Source: DATFVA01 sp963774455 (GTDB lineage Bacteria; Bacteroidota; Ignavibacteria; Ignavibacteriales; Ignavibacteriaceae). From it: 64,000 nt of DNA. The stretch lies in NCBI GenBank assembly GCA_963774455.1, contig CAVZFD010000005.1, forward strand, positions 1,054,001 to 1,118,000, written 5' to 3'. Shown piece by piece: positions 1 through 9,229 of this stretch. The notes beneath the pieces were generated by a model. The model did not search any database. It had not been told where the DNA came from and worked only from the letters and a program-made list of their open reading frames with translations. Each line of letters begins with the position of its first letter. Position 1 is the first letter of the stretch. The translations under genes were made by a program, and so were the position numbers.

Positions 1-259
1 GGTAGATGCAACAGGGATTCCCTCGGCTATTACCGCCAATAAGCTTAACGGAATAAGAGCGGCCACCTGCTATAACGAATTTTCTGCGAGAAGCGCAAGA
101 GAACATAATGATGCGAATGTGCTTGTACTCGGTGCAAAAGCGCTCGGGGAGGAAACAATTATGTCAATTCTTGAAGTCTGGCTGAGCACAAAATTCGGGG
201 GAGGAAGACATCAGAGACGGCTTGATAAGATTACAGAGATTGAGAAAAAATACAGATGA
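1..259 (+). CDS. rpiB: ribose-5-phosphate isomerase B, C-terminal part (partial at window start)
   Basis: The frame is open from base 2 and gives the last 85 residues of an RpiB/LacAB-type sugar-phosphate isomerase, which interconverts ribose 5-phosphate and ribulose 5-phosphate in the pentose phosphate pathway. The tail carries family signatures: 'NVLVLGAKALG' and the closing 'FGGGRHQRRLDKI', which matches the usual F-x-GGRH-x-RR-x-x-KI ending. The N-terminal catalytic half lies outside the window. The gene ends in TGA at 257-259, followed by about 150 bp of AT-rich sequence before pyrK. Identification is firm on motifs; whether the whole gene is intact cannot be judged. Confidence 0.88.
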   Translation, partial: VDATGIPSAITANKLNGIRAATCYNEFSARSAREHNDANVLVLGAKALGEETIMSILEVWLSTKFGGGRHQRRLDKITEIEKKYR

Positions 260-411
260 AAATCAAGGTGACTTTGCCCCTCGACTATTTATTTATATTT
301 TTTTAATTTTAATATGTAATTATTAATATTATTTGATTACGGCTAACATCGGCCTTCCATATTTACCATCATTAACTCTTAACTCTTTTTTTTGATGGAA
401 AACCTTAAGGA

Positions 412-1179
412 ATGAATGTGCTTATAACTAACGCACCCGTCACTGAAACTTTAGAGCTTGAAAACCAGATCTTTCTGTTAAAAATCTACTCTCCTGAAAT
501 TGCATCTGTCATTAAACCGGGACAATTTCTGAACATCCGCGTTTCAGCATCCCATTACCCCCTGCTTCGCCGTCCGTTTAGTGTGTGTGATGTTGAAGGT
601 GATCATTTCTTTATTATGTTTAATATCTACGGTGAGGGAACAAAGCTGCTTTCCGGAAAACACCCGGGGGAGATGATCGATATACTAGGACCCCTGGGAA
701 ACGGATTCAATCTTACAGACGATTATGATACCGCAGTGATAGCTGCAGGAGGACTCGGTGCCGCACCGTTTCCTTATCTGATCCGAAAAATGCCCACAGA
801 TAAAAAGATTATCACCTTTGTTGGAGGCAGGACTCATTCAGATCTGATCCGGTACGGTATGGTGAATGTTAATCTTTCGACCGATGACGGTAGTGAAGGA
901 TTTAAAGGGACTATTGTTGACCTGCTCTCAACCCGTCTGCCTGAACTAAATGAGGGTAAGCTGAAGATCTTCGGATGCGGGCCTAATGCTATGCTGAGAT
1001 CGTTAAAAGAACTGGCGATTGCGAATGATGTAAACTGTGAAGTATCTACCGAGTGCGCCATGGCCTGCGGATTCGGTATCTGCCAGGGCTGTCCTATTGA
1101 ATCTACAGCGCAAAAGGACCGGTTTCTTCTGGTATGTAAGGATGGACCCGTCTTTAATGTAAAGGATGTGGTTATATGA
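412..1179 (+). CDS. pyrK: dihydroorotate dehydrogenase electron transfer subunit
   Basis: This is the FAD/[2Fe-2S] subunit that passes electrons from PyrD to NAD+ in class 1B dihydroorotate dehydrogenase, used in pyrimidine synthesis in the cytoplasm. The flavin-binding motif RRPFS sits at residues 53-57 and a nucleotide-binding region with 'AAGGLGAAP' at 111-119. The C-terminal cluster motif is C219-x4-C224-x2-C227-x14-C242, inside 'ACGFGICQGC', followed by 'VCKDGPVF'. Length (255 residues) is normal. The ATG at 412 lies one base after AAGG, so a GTG start at 418 is an alternative. The stop overlaps the pyrD start by four bases (ATGA), so the two subunits are probably translationally coupled. 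Confidence 0.95.
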   Translation: MNVLITNAPVTETLELENQIFLLKIYSPEIASVIKPGQFLNIRVSASHYPLLRRPFSVCDVEGDHFFIMFNIYGEGTKLLSGKHPGEMIDILGPLGNGFNLTDDYDTAVIAAGGLGAAPFPYLIRKMPTDKKIITFVGGRTHSDLIRYGMVNVNLSTDDGSEGFKGTIVDLLSTRLPELNEGKLKIFGCGPNAMLRSLKELAIANDVNCEVSTECAMACGFGICQGCPIESTAQKDRFLLVCKDGPVFNVKDVVI

Positions 1180-2093
1180 ACAAACCTGATCTCTCCGTTA
1201 AGGTAGGACCAATGACATTCAGAAATCCCGTTCTGCTGGCGTCGGGAACAGTCGGATACGGAAATGAGATATCCGAATTTATTGACCTGAATAAAATTGG
1301 CGGTATAGTTACAAAATCATTAAGTTTAAAACCCAGAAAAGGAAATCCTCCACAGCGGATTACTGAAACATCTTCCGGAATGTTAAATGCAATAGGTCTT
1401 GCTAACGTTGGTGTTGAAGAATATATTAAAACAAAAATTCCCTTTATTGAGAAATACGATGTTCCACTTATCTGCAATATTGCTGCAAGCACCATAGAAG
1501 AATATGTAGAATGTACCAGGATACTTACTGAACAGGAAGCAGTTGATGCTTTCGAGATAAACGTTTCCTGTCCTAATGTTAAAGAGGGAGGTCTCCAGTT
1601 CGGAAATAGCGTAAGTGCTGTTGCAAATATAACGGATCGTGTAAAAGCCGTTACGAACAAACCTGTAATAATAAAGTTATCTCCCAACGTTTCATACATA
1701 TCTGAATTTGCTAAGGCTGTAAAAGACTCGGGAGGAGATGCTGTATCGGCGATAAACACACTGGTCGGAACGGCCTTCAACATATTTACAAGAAAGCCGA
1801 AAATTAAGAATGTAAACGGAGGCTTGTCGGGTCCGGCCATTAAGCCCGTAGCCCTTGCCAAGGTACTTGAAATAAAACAGAATGTAGATATCCCCATCAT
1901 AGGAATAGGCGGAATAATGAACTGGAAGGATGTCGTGGAGTTTATGATTGCGGGTTCATCTGCAATCCAGATAGGGACATTGAATTTTATTGATCCGACT
2001 GCCCCGATTGAGATAATAAAGGAGCTTGAAGAATATTGTGAGGATTCAGGCATAACTAAGTTGTCTGAACTCACTGGTTCATATATAATTTAA
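1176..2093 (+). CDS. pyrD: dihydroorotate dehydrogenase, class 1B catalytic subunit
   Basis: PyrD oxidises dihydroorotate to orotate using FMN, handing electrons to PyrK. It is 305 residues long, as usual. The motif 'NVSCPNVKEGG' places the catalytic cysteine at residue 132. A cysteine rather than serine here is the mark of class 1B (and 1A) enzymes, which agrees with the adjacent pyrK. The FMN phosphate-binding end 'GIGGIMNWKDVVEFMIAG' is present. It overlaps pyrK by four bases and is followed after three bases by folC, so pyrK-pyrD-folC is one transcription unit. Confidence 0.96.
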   Translation: MNKPDLSVKVGPMTFRNPVLLASGTVGYGNEISEFIDLNKIGGIVTKSLSLKPRKGNPPQRITETSSGMLNAIGLANVGVEEYIKTKIPFIEKYDVPLICNIAASTIEEYVECTRILTEQEAVDAFEINVSCPNVKEGGLQFGNSVSAVANITDRVKAVTNKPVIIKLSPNVSYISEFAKAVKDSGGDAVSAINTLVGTAFNIFTRKPKIKNVNGGLSGPAIKPVALAKVLEIKQNVDIPIIGIGGIMNWKDVVEFMIAGSSAIQIGTLNFIDPTAPIEIIKELEEYCEDSGITKLSELTGSYII

Positions 2094-2096
2094 TAC

Positions 2097-3362
2097 ATGG
2101 AAATCAATTCAGCTCTTGAAAAGTTATATTCTCTTCACCAGTTTAATATTAAACTCGGCCTTGATAATATTACTTCGTTTCTTAAACTTGTAGGTAATCC
2201 GCAGGATAAGCTTAAAGTGTTTCACATTGCCGGATCGAACGGGAAGGGAAGCACAGCCGCCTTTGCTTCAAGTATACTCCAGGAGATGTCTTTTAAAGTG
2301 GGTCTTTATACTTCTCCCCATTTCGTAAGATTTAATGAACGGGTTAAGATCAACGGAAGGGAAATACCCGATGATTTTATTGCAGGTTTTATTTATTCGT
2401 ATGAAAAAGAAATTGATGAAGCAGGACTCACTTTCTTTGAGGTAACGACTGCTATTGCACTTCAGTATTTTTCAGCGAACAAGGTAGATTATGCAGTAAT
2501 CGAAACGGGACTCGGAGGAAGACTCGATGCTACTAATGTATTAAACTCACTTGCCGTTATTATTACGTCAATAAGCCTGGAACACACACAGATTCTTGGC
2601 GATACAATCGAGAAGATAGCTTACGAAAAAGCCGGTATAATAAAAAAGAATTCAAAGGTCTTTACAGGGAAGCTTGATGAATGCGCTATGGAAGTAATAA
2701 GGAAAAAATGTAAAGAATACGACGATGAACTCTTTGAAATAACCGACTACATCCTTGAAAAAAAGGATATGCTTGAACTATACACGGAGGAGATTGAACT
2801 GGATGACTGGCGGATGCCTCTTAAAGGTAATTATCAGAAGTATAATGCAGCGCTTGCCGCCCTGGCAGTCATTAAAACTCTGGATGTAAGCAACTTCCAT
2901 CCCATTGAACACGGGATTAAGCATGTAATTTCTAACACAGGAATTCAGGGACGTTATGAGTATTATAGAAACAGACCGGATATCATTTTCGATTCGGCCC
3001 ACAATCCCGAAAGTTTCAATAATTTTATTTCAGAATTCAAGAAAGAAAAAAACAAGTACAGTAATAGGGTATTATTATTTGGAGCGATGAAAGACAAAGC
3101 TGTTGATGAAATGCTTGAACTTGCCGCTGACGTTTTCGATGAAATTCACCTATGCCGGGCAAGGTATGAAAGGGCGCTGCCTGCTGAAGAATTAAAAAAA
3201 ATAGCAGAAAAACATAATTTAAAAGGAAAAATTGAAAATAATCCTTCAGAATTTGTGAAGGAATTTGAAGGAAGGGAACAAAACGAATGTCTCGTTGTAA
3301 CAGGAAGTATGTATCTTATAGGGGATATAAAATCTGATCTTATTTTATCCGGAACCGCTTGA
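2097..3362 (+). CDS. folC: folylpolyglutamate synthase / dihydrofolate synthase
   Basis: This Mur-ligase-family enzyme adds glutamate to folates and, in most bacteria, also to dihydropteroate. It is 421 residues, of normal length. The ATP P-loop GSNGKGST lies at residues 46-53, preceded by 'VFHIAG'. Further family landmarks are 'ETGLGGRLDATN', 'SLEHTQILG' with 'YEKAGIIK', and 'FDSAHNPES' in the C-terminal domain. It starts three bases after pyrD without a separate ribosome site of note. Bifunctionality is inferred from the family, not shown by the sequence. Confidence 0.94.
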   Translation: MEINSALEKLYSLHQFNIKLGLDNITSFLKLVGNPQDKLKVFHIAGSNGKGSTAAFASSILQEMSFKVGLYTSPHFVRFNERVKINGREIPDDFIAGFIYSYEKEIDEAGLTFFEVTTAIALQYFSANKVDYAVIETGLGGRLDATNVLNSLAVIITSISLEHTQILGDTIEKIAYEKAGIIKKNSKVFTGKLDECAMEVIRKKCKEYDDELFEITDYILEKKDMLELYTEEIELDDWRMPLKGNYQKYNAALAALAVIKTLDVSNFHPIEHGIKHVISNTGIQGRYEYYRNRPDIIFDSAHNPESFNNFISEFKKEKNKYSNRVLLFGAMKDKAVDEMLELAADVFDEIHLCRARYERALPAEELKKIAEKHNLKGKIENNPSEFVKEFEGREQNECLVVTGSMYLIGDIKSDLILSGTA

Positions 3363-3527
3363 CATTTTTTTTAATTAGCGCTAATTTTCATAGAAACCTC
3401 TTGTTCCTTTCAAAAGACAATTAAAAAAAGAGTAAAAATTATAACCCCTAAACTTTTCCGATACTTGTATTTAAGCACGCTAAAAATAACTAAGATAATC
3501 ATATAACTAATTTTTTAAGGTCGCATT

Positions 3528-4781
3528 ATGCCAATGGATATTTCCGAACTGAAATCCAAAAAAATCGTTGAACTAAATCAGATAGCAAAAGATCTGAATA
3601 TTTCAGGCTACTCTGATTTGAGAAAACAGGAACTTATTTTCAAAATTCTGGAAGGACAGACCGCCAAAGACGGACTCACGTTTTCCAGGGGTGTTCTCGA
3701 AGTTCTTCCTGACGGGTATGGATTTTTGCGTTCGGCGGATTATAATTATTTGCCCTCGCCTGATGATATTTATGTTTCACCCTCACAGATCAAGAAATTC
3801 TCATTAAGAACAGGAGACTTTGTAAGCGGCCAGGTAAGACCTCCGAAAGAAGGTGAGCGGTTTTTTGCTTTACTAAGAGTTGAAGCTGTGAACGGCCAGG
3901 ATCCCGAAGCTATAAGAGAACGTACGCTTTTTGATAATCTTACCCCGGTGTACCCTACAAGAAGAATTAGTCTTGAATCCGCTCCAGGTGAATACTCTAT
4001 GAGAATTATGGATCTTCTTTCTCCGATTGGGAAAGGACAGAGAGGTTTGATCGTGTCTCCTCCAAAGAGCGGTAAGACAATCATCCTGCAGAAAATTGCC
4101 AACTCCATTACAAGAAATCATCCTGAAATAAAACTTCTGATACTCTTAATTGATGAGCGTCCTGAAGAAGTGACTGATATGGAACGTTCGGTTAAAGGCG
4201 AAGTAATTTCATCTACATTTGATGAGCCCGCCGAAAGACATGTACAGGTTGCAGATATGGTGATCGAAAAGGCAAAAAGACTTGTTGAGGCAAAAGAAGA
4301 TGTGGTTATTCTGCTCGATAGTATTACGCGTCTTGCACGCGCTCATAATATTGTAGTCCCTCATTCAGGAAGAATTCTCTCAGGCGGTGTTGACTCTAAC
4401 GCTCTTCATAAACCCAAAAGATTCTTTGGTGCTGCAAGAAATACTGAGGACGGCGGAAGTCTTACTATCCTTGCCACAGCATTAATAGATACCGGAAGCA
4501 GGATGGATGACGTTATCTTTGAAGAGTTCAAAGGTACCGGTAATATGGAAATTGTTCTTAACCGCGACTTAAGCGACAGAAGAATATTCCCTGCAATCGA
4601 TGTCAACCGTTCCGGAACCAGAAGGGAAGACCTTCTTATGAAGGAGGATGAACTTGCCAAGATCTGGATACTCAGAAAATTGCTAAGTGATTTTAGTCCA
4701 ATTGAAGCAATGGAATTTCTGCTCGATAAGATGAGAGGAACTAAGAACAATAAAGAATTTCTCACCAATATGAACAGCTGA
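3528..4781 (+). CDS. rho: transcription termination factor Rho
   Basis: Rho is the hexameric RNA helicase that terminates untranslated transcripts. At 417 residues it is a compact form without a large N-terminal insertion. Residues 1-45 form the Rho-N helical domain. The RNA-binding cold-shock-like domain carries the RNP1-type 'DGYGFLR' at 62-68. Walker A is 'SPPKSGKT' at 177-184, followed by 'LIDERPEEVTDM' and Walker B 'VVILLDSITRLARAHN'. The Q-loop region 'SGGVDSNALHKPKRFFGAARN' style segment and the R-loop are intact. A fair Shine-Dalgarno (AAGG, eight bases upstream) supports the ATG at 3528. The 165-bp upstream region probably holds its promoter, but I cannot point to a clear one. Confidence 0.97.
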   Translation: MPMDISELKSKKIVELNQIAKDLNISGYSDLRKQELIFKILEGQTAKDGLTFSRGVLEVLPDGYGFLRSADYNYLPSPDDIYVSPSQIKKFSLRTGDFVSGQVRPPKEGERFFALLRVEAVNGQDPEAIRERTLFDNLTPVYPTRRISLESAPGEYSMRIMDLLSPIGKGQRGLIVSPPKSGKTIILQKIANSITRNHPEIKLLILLIDERPEEVTDMERSVKGEVISSTFDEPAERHVQVADMVIEKAKRLVEAKEDVVILLDSITRLARAHNIVVPHSGRILSGGVDSNALHKPKRFFGAARNTEDGGSLTILATALIDTGSRMDDVIFEEFKGTGNMEIVLNRDLSDRRIFPAIDVNRSGTRREDLLMKEDELAKIWILRKLLSDFSPIEAMEFLLDKMRGTKNNKEFLTNMNS

Positions 4782-4898
4782 TAAGGCGGAGTCCTTTCTT
4801 ACTTTCCGGCAGCAGTTAGTCTTTATACTAATGATGCAAAATTATAGTATTGAAAAGGTTGACCGGGGATATTAGGTTTCAGAAAAAAAAGAGATGCT

Positions 4899-6155
4899 TT
4901 GTCCAGACTTTCCCTTTTACTGTTGATCACGTTTTTATCCGGACTGATCTATGCTCAGTCAGGGATACCTCATATTCTTTATTCAGATTTCGTTCAGCTT
5001 CCTTCCGACGATGATTCGGGGAATGTTTATTATATGTATAAACTTCCGTTAAACAGGCTTGTCTTCGAAAAAGAATCGAACCTTTTCCTCGCCCAGTACA
5101 GAGTCTCGGTTGAAGTTTTCGATTCCAGCGGACTTAAATTTATTACCCGCGCGATAAAGGAAAAAAATATACAGGTTCCGGATTATGAGCAGACCATGTC
5201 TCCTCTTATCTATTCGGAAGGACTACTGAAGCTTGACCTGTCTCCCGGAACATATAATGTTATGGAGATACTTTACGATTATAAATCCGGCAGGGAACTG
5301 AAACTACCCTCTTATATCATGAAGGTGGAATCGGTAAAAAATATTCTTTCTCCGCTTGTTGTCTACGAAAGTATGGTTGAATGTGATAGCCAGGCCGTCC
5401 TTGCCAACTACGGGGGCAGGCTGCCTTTCGATGAGAATAAATACTCTTTTATTATTCCTGTTAAAAATGCAACATCTGATTCGCTGACTGTCATTATTAT
5501 CCAGAAGAAAGATACTCTTTACAATCAAGTGTTAACCAAACCCATTAATGAAAAGCTCACACTTGATGAGTGCGGTGGCAAAATCATTATAAATGACAAG
5601 GATAGCGGCGGCCTGTATTCTGTCTACAGCATAGACGGGATAAGCAATTCTGTTAAAGAAGGAGGATTTCAGATCATCGTATCAGGAAAGAATGAACCCG
5701 ATAAACCGCAAAGGTTTCAGCTAGGATGCAGATGGATTGATAAACCGCTCTCCCTTAAGAATCCCGAATTGGCTATAAATGCATTAAAATATATTGAAAA
5801 AGACTCCATTATAAGCGGCCTTCTCCGGGGTGATGATGAAGAATATGCAAGTAAACTTGCAGCATATTGGAAGAAAACAGATCCTACTCCTGCTACCGAA
5901 TTTAATCCTCTTATGCAGGAATTTTATACCAGGATTGATTATGCGGTTAAAAATTTTGCGACAATCTCAGGAGCTAATGGAGTAAATACAGATCGTGGAA
6001 AAGTGTATGTAAGGTTCGGGAAACCTGTTGATATAAACAGGACTTCCGATAAATACGGAAATATAGTTGAGACGTGGACTTATAATAATCCTCAGCGTAA
6101 GTTTGTATTTGTAGATAAAAAAGGAACCGGAGATTTTTCATTAATAAGCGGATGA
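4899..6155 (+). CDS. GWxTD domain-containing secreted protein
   Basis: The protein is exported: residues 1-19 form a signal peptide ('LLLLITFLSGLIYAQ'). A long beta-rich region follows, and then the C-terminal GWxTD-type domain. Its typical core is 'AAYWKKTDPTP', with 'YTRIDYAVKNF', 'DRGKVYVRFGKPVDI' and 'VETWTYNNP' in order. The domain family is common in Bacteroidota and Ignavibacteria, but its function is unknown. The start is TTG at 4899, chosen because it directly precedes the signal peptide; the ATG at 4894 is out of frame. The stop overlaps the pdxA ATG (ATGA), so the two are co-translated, although no functional link is known. Confidence 0.85.
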   Translation: MSRLSLLLLITFLSGLIYAQSGIPHILYSDFVQLPSDDDSGNVYYMYKLPLNRLVFEKESNLFLAQYRVSVEVFDSSGLKFITRAIKEKNIQVPDYEQTMSPLIYSEGLLKLDLSPGTYNVMEILYDYKSGRELKLPSYIMKVESVKNILSPLVVYESMVECDSQAVLANYGGRLPFDENKYSFIIPVKNATSDSLTVIIIQKKDTLYNQVLTKPINEKLTLDECGGKIIINDKDSGGLYSVYSIDGISNSVKEGGFQIIVSGKNEPDKPQRFQLGCRWIDKPLSLKNPELAINALKYIEKDSIISGLLRGDDEEYASKLAAYWKKTDPTPATEFNPLMQEFYTRIDYAVKNFATISGANGVNTDRGKVYVRFGKPVDINRTSDKYGNIVETWTYNNPQRKFVFVDKKGTGDFSLISG

Positions 6156-7144
6156 ATAAAACATTCATATTTACCTGCGGAGATATAAACGGTATCGGGC
6201 CAGAAATTGTTATCAAGTCACTCAACCGCATTGCAGGTAAAAGGGGGAAAAAGTTTATTTTAATTTGTCCCGGAAACGTCTTCAGAGAAATATCCTCCGT
6301 CATTAAACCCAGCTTCAGTTTTACTTCTGTTAATAACATTTCCGCTGTCGGAAGCGGCAAAGTAGTTCTTTTAGATACAGGAACTTTCAAAATAAATACA
6401 GGAAGGCCCACTTCTGCATCCGGGAAAGCAGCCTACCTTTCTCTTGAAATAGCCGCAGATTTATTAAAGAAAAAATCAGCACACGCACTTATAACAGCTC
6501 CAATTTCCAAAGAAGCGCTAAACGGGGCAGGATATCATTACCCCGGTCATACCGAAATGCTTGCCGGGTGGTTTGATGTACAGAAATTTGTTATGATGTT
6601 TCTTTCTAAAAAGATAAAAGCTGCTCTGGCAACTATACATAAGCCTCTTTCCGAAGTTTCGCCCCTGATAACCGGGGAACTTCTCCGGTCCGTTAGTGAT
6701 GTTGTTATTCATAGTCTGCAAAATGATTTTAATATTTCTTCACCATTAGTAGGAGTGCTGGGACTTAATCCGCATGCAGGAGAATCCGGGTTAATAGGAA
6801 ATGAAGAAGAGAATGTAATTACTCCTTTTGTGAACGAATACACACAAAGGAGATATCTGAAAGGTCCTTTCTCACCTGATGCGTACTGGGGAAACAAGTT
6901 ATATAAAAAGTATGATCTTACACTAGGCATGTATCACGACCAGGTATTAATTCCTTTTAAGTTACTTAACTTTTCAAGGGGTGTTAATTTTACGGCCGGT
7001 CTGCCGATTGTAAGAACATCTCCGGATCATGGGACTGGTTTCGATATTGCCGGGAAAAACAGGGCCAATGAAAACAGTATGCTTGAAGCATTTTATTTTG
7101 CTGACATCATTTTAGGGAATCGTGCTGATGGGAAATCTGAATAA
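6152..7144 (+). CDS. pdxA: 4-hydroxythreonine-4-phosphate dehydrogenase
   Basis: PdxA oxidises and decarboxylates 4-phosphohydroxythreonine in the DXP-dependent pyridoxal phosphate pathway. It is 330 residues long. The three metal-binding histidines are recognisable: H133 in 'YPGHTEM', H208 in 'LNPHAGE' and H262 in 'MYHDQ'. The substrate/NAD region 'TSPDHGTGFDIAGK' is at 289-302. It overlaps the upstream GWxTD gene by four bases and the downstream methyltransferase by about 20. No other B6 gene (pdxJ) is visible in the window. Confidence 0.95.
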   Translation: MNKTFIFTCGDINGIGPEIVIKSLNRIAGKRGKKFILICPGNVFREISSVIKPSFSFTSVNNISAVGSGKVVLLDTGTFKINTGRPTSASGKAAYLSLEIAADLLKKKSAHALITAPISKEALNGAGYHYPGHTEMLAGWFDVQKFVMMFLSKKIKAALATIHKPLSEVSPLITGELLRSVSDVVIHSLQNDFNISSPLVGVLGLNPHAGESGLIGNEEENVITPFVNEYTQRRYLKGPFSPDAYWGNKLYKKYDLTLGMYHDQVLIPFKLLNFSRGVNFTAGLPIVRTSPDHGTGFDIAGKNRANENSMLEAFYFADIILGNRADGKSE

Positions 7145-7853
7145 TAAAATATACAACAAAGTTGCGGATCTTTATCCTTACCTTATGCGTACTATCCGTT
7201 ACGACAGGTGGGCGAAGTATTTACACGAGGTTGTTAAGGCTTCAGTAAAAAAAAATGAAATAGTTCTTGAACTTGGCGCAGGAAACGGAAGGCTTGCAGA
7301 ACATTTCAGGCATTATTACCCGCGAATTATTATTACTGATTTATCATTTAATATGCTCAACCAGGACGGAATCTACGGAATTCAAAAAGTTTGCTGCAAT
7401 ATGTCAAAGTTACCTTTCGATGGTGGTTTCAACCTGGTTTATTCGGCATTCGACAGTGTAAACTACTTAACGAACAAAAAAATGCTGTCAGGTTTTTTTA
7501 AGGAGGTTAAAAGGGTACTTGCTCCAGGCGGTATATTTACCTTTGATGTAAGTCTTGAAAGGAACAGTCTTAAGCATATCAAAGAACCTTACAGGAAGGG
7601 AAAGTACAAGGGGATGAGCTATGTACAGAAGAGCCGGTATTGTCCTAAAAGCCGCATGCACAAAAACACATTTGATATAGAATATCAAAATGTGAAATAC
7701 CTCGAAAAACATAGACAGAAGATTTATCCATTCGAAGAATATTTTATGCTTATTGAAAAAGCCGGGTTATACGTCTCAGAATGTTTTGATGCATTTACCT
7801 TCGATAATGGTAATGCTGATTGCGAAAGAGTTCAATTTATAGTGAGGAAATAA
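7122..7853 (+). CDS. class I SAM-dependent methyltransferase
   Basis: This is a Rossmann-fold methyltransferase of unknown substrate. Motif I is 'VLELGAGNGRLAEHF' (about residues 48-62), motif II 'IITDLSFNML', and motif IV region 'FNLVYSAFDSVNYLT'. The post-motif 'LAPGGIFTFDVS' is typical of the Methyltransf_11/25 group. The ORF can start at ATG 7122 or ATG 7128; both lie within the end of pdxA. Its stop overlaps the ftsE start (TAATG). Position between pdxA and ftsE says little about substrate. Confidence 0.82.
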   Translation: MLMGNLNNKIYNKVADLYPYLMRTIRYDRWAKYLHEVVKASVKKNEIVLELGAGNGRLAEHFRHYYPRIIITDLSFNMLNQDGIYGIQKVCCNMSKLPFDGGFNLVYSAFDSVNYLTNKKMLSGFFKEVKRVLAPGGIFTFDVSLERNSLKHIKEPYRKGKYKGMSYVQKSRYCPKSRMHKNTFDIEYQNVKYLEKHRQKIYPFEEYFMLIEKAGLYVSECFDAFTFDNGNADCERVQFIVRK

Positions 7854-8524
7854 TGCTGTCATTCACCAATGTTGTATACCACTATCCTTCACAGCCTGTA
7901 TTTGAGGATCTTAACCTCGAACTTGGAAGCGGGGAATTTATATTCCTGATAGGGAAGAGCGGTTCAGGGAAAAGTACGCTTCTTCAGCTGATATATATGA
8001 ATATACTTCCCCAGGCCGGAGTGGTGCAGGTAGCCGAATACGACAGCAGAACAATAAAACCCCGAATGCTGCCTTACCTCAGGAGAAAAATGGGTGTGGT
8101 TTTTCAGGACTTTAAGCTACTGAAGGACAGAAATATCTATGATAACTTATCCTTTGTCCTGTCGGTTACAGGCACAAACGGCAGGGAGATAAAAAAACGT
8201 GTGAACAATGCATTATCGGATGTCGGGCTGATTCACAGGCGTTACAGTATGCCCCATGAGCTTTCGGGCGGAGAAAAGCAAAGGATCGCAATCGCCAGGG
8301 CTATTATAAACGAACCATTGCTTATACTTGCGGATGAACCAACCGGCAATCTTGATCCCGAAACTTCTTCAGAGATCCTCGATATCTTTGAAAAGATTAA
8401 TGCAAGAGGTACCGCAATAATTTTCGCAACACACAATTATGAAATTGTGAAAAGGTTTAATCACCGTATAATTAAACTTGAAAACGGAAAAGCCTTCAAG
8501 GCAGTTATAAAGCAGAAAGTATAA
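7853..8524 (+). CDS. ftsE: cell division ATP-binding protein FtsE
   Basis: FtsE is the ABC ATPase that, with the permease FtsX, controls septal peptidoglycan hydrolysis. Walker A is 'GKSGSGKST' (residues 34-42), the Q-loop 'VVFQDFKLL' matches the FtsE-specific 'FQDFKLL' form, the signature is 'LSGGEKQR', and Walker B is 'LLILADEPTGNLD'. I set the start at ATG 7853, which overlaps the previous stop as TAATG and has GAGGAA a few bases upstream. A longer TTG start at 7820 is unlikely. ftsX is not adjacent, so the partner must lie elsewhere. The last 20 bases overlap the convergent adk. Confidence 0.9.
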   Translation: MLSFTNVVYHYPSQPVFEDLNLELGSGEFIFLIGKSGSGKSTLLQLIYMNILPQAGVVQVAEYDSRTIKPRMLPYLRRKMGVVFQDFKLLKDRNIYDNLSFVLSVTGTNGREIKKRVNNALSDVGLIHRRYSMPHELSGGEKQRIAIARAIINEPLLILADEPTGNLDPETSSEILDIFEKINARGTAIIFATHNYEIVKRFNHRIIKLENGKAFKAVIKQKV

Positions 8525-9182
8525 TTTTTTTTCCTGCTTTTTCTTCCAGTCCTTTCAGGATCTCAGCTGTCACATTTTCAACCATTCCAATACCATCCGC
8601 ACTTATAACTGAACCCTTATTTTCATAATAATCCAGAACGGGCTTGGTGTTAGCTTCGTACACACTCAGCCTTTTCCTGATCACTTCCTCTTTATCATCG
8701 TCCCTCTGGTAAAAGCTGTTTTCCGCTCCGCACTTTGGGCAGACATGCTTATCTTTCACTTCAGCATAGGTAAAAATATTACTACACGATTTGCATGCAC
8801 GGCGGTTTGTTAGCCTGTTTACTATTTCTTCATTGTTGGCAGAAATGTTTACCAGGTATACATCTGCGATATTAAGTTCACCGAGCAGAATGTCAAAGGC
8901 CTTTGCCTGGGCCAGAGTTCTTGGGAAACCGTCAAGTATGAATCCGTGTCTGCATCTTTGCTGTTCAAGTGTATCTCTTATGATACCAACCATTATTTCA
9001 TCGGAGACAAGCTCTCCTGCGTTCATAATTTTCTGTGCTTTAATTCCGAGCGGGGTTCTGTCATGAACGGCCTGTCTTAGAATATCTCCGGTTGATATAT
9101 GAGGTATATTTAATTTATCAGAAAGAATTTTTGCCTGTGTTCCTTTCCCAACCCCTGGAGCACCAAATAATATTAGACGCAT
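8505..9182 (-). CDS. adk: adenylate kinase
   Basis: The enzyme interconverts AMP, ADP and ATP. P-loop 'GAPGVGKGT' is at residues 8-16. The LID is of the long, zinc-binding type: 'CKSCSNIFTYAEVKD' followed by 'CPKCG' gives the four cysteines. Other landmarks are 'GFPRTLAQAKAFD' and 'RDDDKEEVIRKRL'. Length (225 residues) is normal. The 3' end runs 20 bases into the convergent ftsE, and tadA lies upstream with about 50 bp between them. Confidence 0.97.
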   Translation of the reverse strand: MRLILFGAPGVGKGTQAKILSDKLNIPHISTGDILRQAVHDRTPLGIKAQKIMNAGELVSDEIMVGIIRDTLEQQRCRHGFILDGFPRTLAQAKAFDILLGELNIADVYLVNISANNEEIVNRLTNRRACKSCSNIFTYAEVKDKHVCPKCGAENSFYQRDDDKEEVIRKRLSVYEANTKPVLDYYENKGSVISADGIGMVENVTAEILKGLEEKAGKKIILSAL

Positions 9183-9229
9183 TATACTTCCCTAATTTTG
9201 TGTATCCCAATTTAGTTTTATTGAGTTTT

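Noticed and set aside
1172..2074. 300-codon minus-strand ORF opposite pyrD
   Set aside because: It is a shadow of pyrD: the plus-strand protein has all family motifs, and the antisense product has none.
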